64,000 nt of DNA, from NCBI GenBank assembly GCA_949358305.1, contig OX442323.1:9734001-9798000 (forward strand). The letters are read 5' to 3'. The notes under the pieces are model-generated. The model searched no databases and was not told the origin of the DNA. It was given only the letters and a program-made list of their open reading frames with translations. Position numbers and translations under genes: made by a program. Source of the DNA: Strigamia acuminata (lineage: Eukaryota > Arthropoda > Chilopoda > Geophilomorpha > Linotaeniidae). Of this stretch, positions 60,396-64,000 are shown in pieces. Within the stretch, counting starts at the first letter, position 1. Each line of letters opens with the position of its first letter.

Positions 60396-63300
60396 TATTT
60401 TTTTATTTTTTTCTTTCTTTCTTTCAGGGCGAATTGTTGAAATTGAAATTGAAAGACGCGAACGAGCGGAAGACGAAGAGCAAGACGGAATCGGAATCCG
60501 AATATAAGCGGCCGCGCAACGAAAGCATCTTTTCGGCCGAGGCGTTGAAACGATGCTCGCAAGCGACGACTCTGCTGAAGGAAGACAAGCAGGAGGCGGA
60601 GGAGGAGGATGAGGAGGACGGCGTGGTGATGGAATTGATGGAATTGGGAAGTGTGGAAAAGAAGTGGTTTGAGAATGTTAACAACAGTTCCAGGGCTACG
60701 ACGTGGGCAATTTGATCCTGCACATTTCGGGCTCCACCAACTACCTGTACCCTGGCTGCAAGTCGCAGATCTGCGTAGAAAAGTACGTGTACGTGGAGGG
60801 ACGGCAGCGCATCAAGGTCACCGTTTACGACCAGGGCAACTACGTGTACGTGCACGCGCCGATCGTGGAGCGCACAGGCCGCTGGCCCGAGAGCATCCAA
60901 GTGATTTTGTCCGACGGCATTTGCGTGCACGCCAGACGCGAAGTTGCTGGCTCGCACGTGTCGCAAAACTCCAAGTCGATCGATTCGTCGTACGTTTCGT
61001 CCGAGCCTTCGAACGTCGGCGAACAGTCTGACGCTTCGTCGGCCAAGAATTCCGTGCAGGGTTTGGACGCGTCCACCACTATGTTGAACGAGTGGATCGG
61101 ACAAGTGGAGTCGGCGCTCTGCCTCACGTTCTCGCTGCCCAACAACCTGATGGTGCAGGTCGTGGCCGACTCTGAGCACGATTCGTTTCTCGTGCGCCAG
61201 TTTTTCAGCGGCGACGAGGCGGGCGACGAGCTCTGCCGCACCGTCACGCTCAACGGGAACGTGATTCGGACGCTCAAGAAAAACCGGACGGAAGTAAATC
61301 ATTAATTGTTTTTTAGCAAATTTTTTAGAAAATTTAATTTAAATTTATTTTTTTCGAGATTTTACAACCCGACGGATCCGTGTTGAAAACTGATTGGAGT
61401 TTGTTCAGCGACGAAGTCGTATCGAAATCGCCCGTCCCGTCTGTGAAAGGTTCCGAAACCGCTTAAACATCGATAATTATTATTTTTTGATCATTTTTTC
61501 TTCTCCCCTCCACACAAAAGAAAGCCATGTTAGCTTGAAGGCAGAAAGCGAAACGATGGATTCGAGCATGTCTCGCATGTCTCGCATGTCGCTATTCATC
61601 GAGAAGGAGGAGAAGAAGGAGAAAGAAAAAGAGAAAGAGGAGCCCGAGCCCGAGCCGGAGGAAGAGTCGTGGAAAATGTCAACAGCGACTGGGCCACCGT
61701 GGACCGTGCTCACGCCGAGAGGACGACAGTATGAGGTGCAGACGGGCGTGTGGACGTTGACGGAGCGCGACAGCGTGTTGGCGTATGGCGCCACCGATCC
61801 CGGAACCAAAGAGGTGAGAAACCAAGAGGAGAGAGAGAGAGAGAGGGCAAAGCAAAATGATTAGAGTTGTAGCAATTTGATGAAATTTGCAGGAATATCG
61901 GGCGAGGGAAGACGGACTTCACATAATTCACAAGCTGAATCGTCATTACATTGCTCACCATTACGAGGGAACGCGAATAAGTAGCTACTACAAAGGAGCG
62001 ATGCACACAGACAAGATCCGCGTAGAAAAGCCGCCGTTCGCGGCGGTGACGGCCGACCCGGAAGGCGGCACATTCCACGTTCAATTGAGTCAAGTGCGCT
62101 CGGTTAGTTTTTTCTTGGGATGGATTAATGAATTAAGTCGTTCGTTCGTAGAATTTTAGCTTGGTCGTAAAGCCGAGCGGTACGTGCGTCATTCACGGCA
62201 AGAACGGAACGCAATTTGCGTACCACAGCGACGGCAGTTTGCTGTTCACGCCCGAGTGCCAGAACTGCCCGGCCGCGGCGAAAGTGCGCCCATTCACCAC
62301 GTTCGTCGTGTACCCGTACGAAGAGACGATCTTGGAATGCTACGACCACCTGGGGCAGCAGTTCTCGGTCAAGTCGAACGGCGTGATGACCGTGTCCGGC
62401 GTGGCGGCCTCGGCCTCGGCCTCGGCCTCGGCCTCACCTTGCGAGGAGAACGAGCTGCTCAACAGGAGATACGTGATCGCGTATCCGGACGGGAGCGGCT
62501 CGGAGCTGGTGGACGCGCGACGCATGGAGGAGATCGTGAACGCAAGTGCCGAAAACCCGCTCTGCCAAATCGACTCCAACTTAGTGCCGAACAACGCGTG
62601 CGTGAACGGGCTGCAGATTTTCAGCCCGTTGGCCAAGACGTGCCTGGACGCGTGGGTCACGAGCTACGAGATGGACTCGATCGTGCCGAGCGGGTTGACG
62701 AGCAGAGACCTGCGGCCGATTTCGCCGCTCGGCGACGGCGGGCGGCGCTACTCGTTCGGCTGCGGCGTCGGCAACGGGCTGCACGTGCGGCCCGTCGGCA
62801 AGCTGGACACGGGCGCCGCCCGCTACGCCGAATACCCGCAGGTGTGGCAGCTGAGGAACTTCCTCAAGTTCCGCAAAATCACGGCCGAGACGAGGGAGCT
62901 GTTTCAGAAGAAAGTCGCCGAGTTGAACAAAGTGCTGAGGCAACTGGACACGCAGAGCCAGCGCGCTCGCACCGTCGATTTCCGGCCGAGCACGGAGCAG
63001 CAGTTGTCGGCCAGTCTGCTGTCGCTGGCCAAGGCCACGGGGTTGCCCAGTCGGTCGAACATGTCAGCCCGTCGTCGAGTTTGGTTTTTAAAAAAAATGT
63101 TGCATTTGCAGGAAAAAGAAGCTGCAAAGGGATCACGTCGAGCGCGGCTGGCGCCGAAAAGCCGTCCAAGTCGGCGACCAAAGTGCGCGTGGCAAGCCGG
63201 ATGGCCAAGGAGGACAGCCTCTACCGGCTGTGCGGCGACATTCGCTTCAACCGAAACCATCTGTTGGGCTACCGGACCACCGACAGTCTGCCGCCCTTCT

Positions 63301-64000
63301 TCAACTGCCAACTGGGCCGAGAGGCGCTGCTCAAGATCAAAGAGATGTCGACGACGAACGTCCGCAAGCCGGTGGTCGTCGAAGAGAAAACGCCGCCGCT
63401 GCTCGCCGGCGCTCGGACAAAGAAACAAAACGACGTGCCCAGCAAAAGAGGAGCGGCAAAGGGTGGCAAGACTTATTCGCCATCGCAGCAGCAGCACCAG
63501 CACCATCAACAACAGCACCATCAACAACAGCACCATCAACAACAGCACCATCAACAACAGCACCATCAACAACAGCACCATCAACAACAGCAACAGCATC
63601 AAGAGCAAGAGCAGCAGCACCTGCAGCGGGAGCCAACGAAGCTGCTCGCGAGCTCTATGCCCGCGTGGGCAGTGAGTAACGGCATACATTTGTTTAACGT
63701 TTAATTTGCTTGACGTTTAATTTGTTTGTTTCGAAGAACGTGGAGGCTTTCTTGCCGCGAGACGGGCCGATCCGACGCGCCCGGTTCGCGATGAGGCCGC
63801 GCCAAGTGGATTTCGGCAGGGTGAGCGAAGGGGCTACGCTGCGTCACCGCGTCTACCTCAAGAACAACGGGATCGAAAACAGCGCCGTGAGGGTGCGACA
63901 ACCGCCCAAGGAGACCGGCATTTCGGTGTCGTGCACTCCGATGCTGGTGAACAGGATAAGTCGGACGGTTGGGTGCAAATGTTTGTGATTGGTTTGAAAC
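57197..64000 (+). CDS. SPAG17: SPAG17 / PF6 axonemal central-apparatus protein, 3' end outside window
   Basis: Many exons encode over 1,800 residues in the window (human 2,223). Recognisable: WSVSLGLVIPVSGGEGELVN, GPNLYVLLFGFHDANLITAL, LILHCM-like PIVLHCMIEQVVETVKNDG, VLHNPFNSEKHCCMLWSTTI, GYDVGNLILHISGSTNYLYP, ILQPDGSVLKTDWSLF, TWTP-type VLTPRGRQYEVQTGVWTL and repeated Tyr/His-Asp-Gly motifs (FAYHSDGSLLF, YPDGSGSELVD). Near the end is an ASH/PapD-like beta-domain: RPRQVDFGRVSEGATLRHRV, YLKNNGIENSAVRVRQPPKE, TGISV. PF6 is required for the C1a projection and motile-cilium beating. The exon around 63117-63680 uses the frame with PPFFNCQLGREAL. A 15-bp coding repeat sits at 63501-63590. The final intron/exon boundary is unresolved. 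Confidence 0.92.
62404..62440 (+). repeat. Coding hexamer (GCCTCG)n, Ala-Ser run in SPAG17
   Basis: About six GCCTCG units encode alternating Ala-Ser between two beta-rich Asp-Gly segments of SPAG17. Confidence 0.85.
63501..63590 (+). repeat. 15-bp coding minisatellite (CACCATCAACAACAG), His-His-Gln-Gln-Gln
   Basis: Six perfect 15-bp copies encode HHQQQ in the SPAG17 frame. All three forward frames stay open across the array. The surrounding sequence is further Gln/His-rich. Confidence 0.9.

Overview
This is nuclear DNA from a gene-dense animal genome. About 24 conserved eukaryotic protein-coding genes lie in 64 kb. Their exons are fairly GC-rich, and they are split by many short GT-AG introns (mostly 50-120 bp) made of low-complexity AT-rich pentamers and hexamers. 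The gene set is metazoan: BPTF/NURF301, Jagunal, PIG-X, a PRPP-synthetase-associated protein, a monocarboxylate transporter, OSTM1 and MPHOSPH8. A very acidic tandem thioredoxin-fold protein resembles Drosophila l(2)01289, and with the Jagunal sequence it points to an arthropod or another compact-genome ecdysozoan. SPAG17 implies motile 9+2 axonemes in some cell type. I cannot name the species.

Layout, left to right: ASPSCR1/TUG (+, 5' end outside window); DCTN5 (-); TECPR1 (+); a broken 3' copy of gamma-glutamyl hydrolase; intact GGH (-); COP9 signalosome subunit 1 (+); proteasome PSMD12/Rpn5 (-); PSMD10/gankyrin (+); a possible 49-residue microprotein or alternative MMD first exon; MMD-type PAQR protein (+); an orphan four-TM protein (-); CHMP6/Vps20 (-); NTH1 (+); AIMP2 (-); BPTF (+); PIG-X (-); PRPSAP (+); SLC16 transporter (+); MPHOSPH8 (+); JAGN1 (-); a 15-unit thioredoxin-like membrane protein (+); SF3A3 (+); DGCR6 (+); OSTM1 (+); MEAF6 (-); SPAG17 (+, 3' end outside window).

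Organisation: strands alternate so that many genes are head-to-head with start codons only 29-640 bp apart, and tail-to-tail with stop codons about 70-110 bp apart. Bidirectional promoters and overlapping 3' UTRs are therefore likely. CSN1, PSMD12 and PSMD10 form a small cluster of proteasome-lid/COP9-related genes, and PSMD12/PSMD10 share one intergenic promoter region.

Most noteworthy: (1) the 15-unit thioredoxin gene, with a previously unannotatable 93-nt symmetric cassette exon derived from a duplicated repeat exon, preceded by a 10-bp minisatellite; (2) a partial tandem duplication that left a frameshifted GGH fragment and a relic of the TECPR1 3' end; (3) a non-coding 600-bp block upstream of DGCR6 with five CACGTG E-boxes, a CRE palindrome and several TCAAGG-type nuclear-receptor half-sites; (4) an MPHOSPH8-like chromodomain-ankyrin protein in a compact genome; (5) a two-exon microprotein candidate whose first exon can also splice in frame to MMD. 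All calls are from reading the sequence; no database search was possible.
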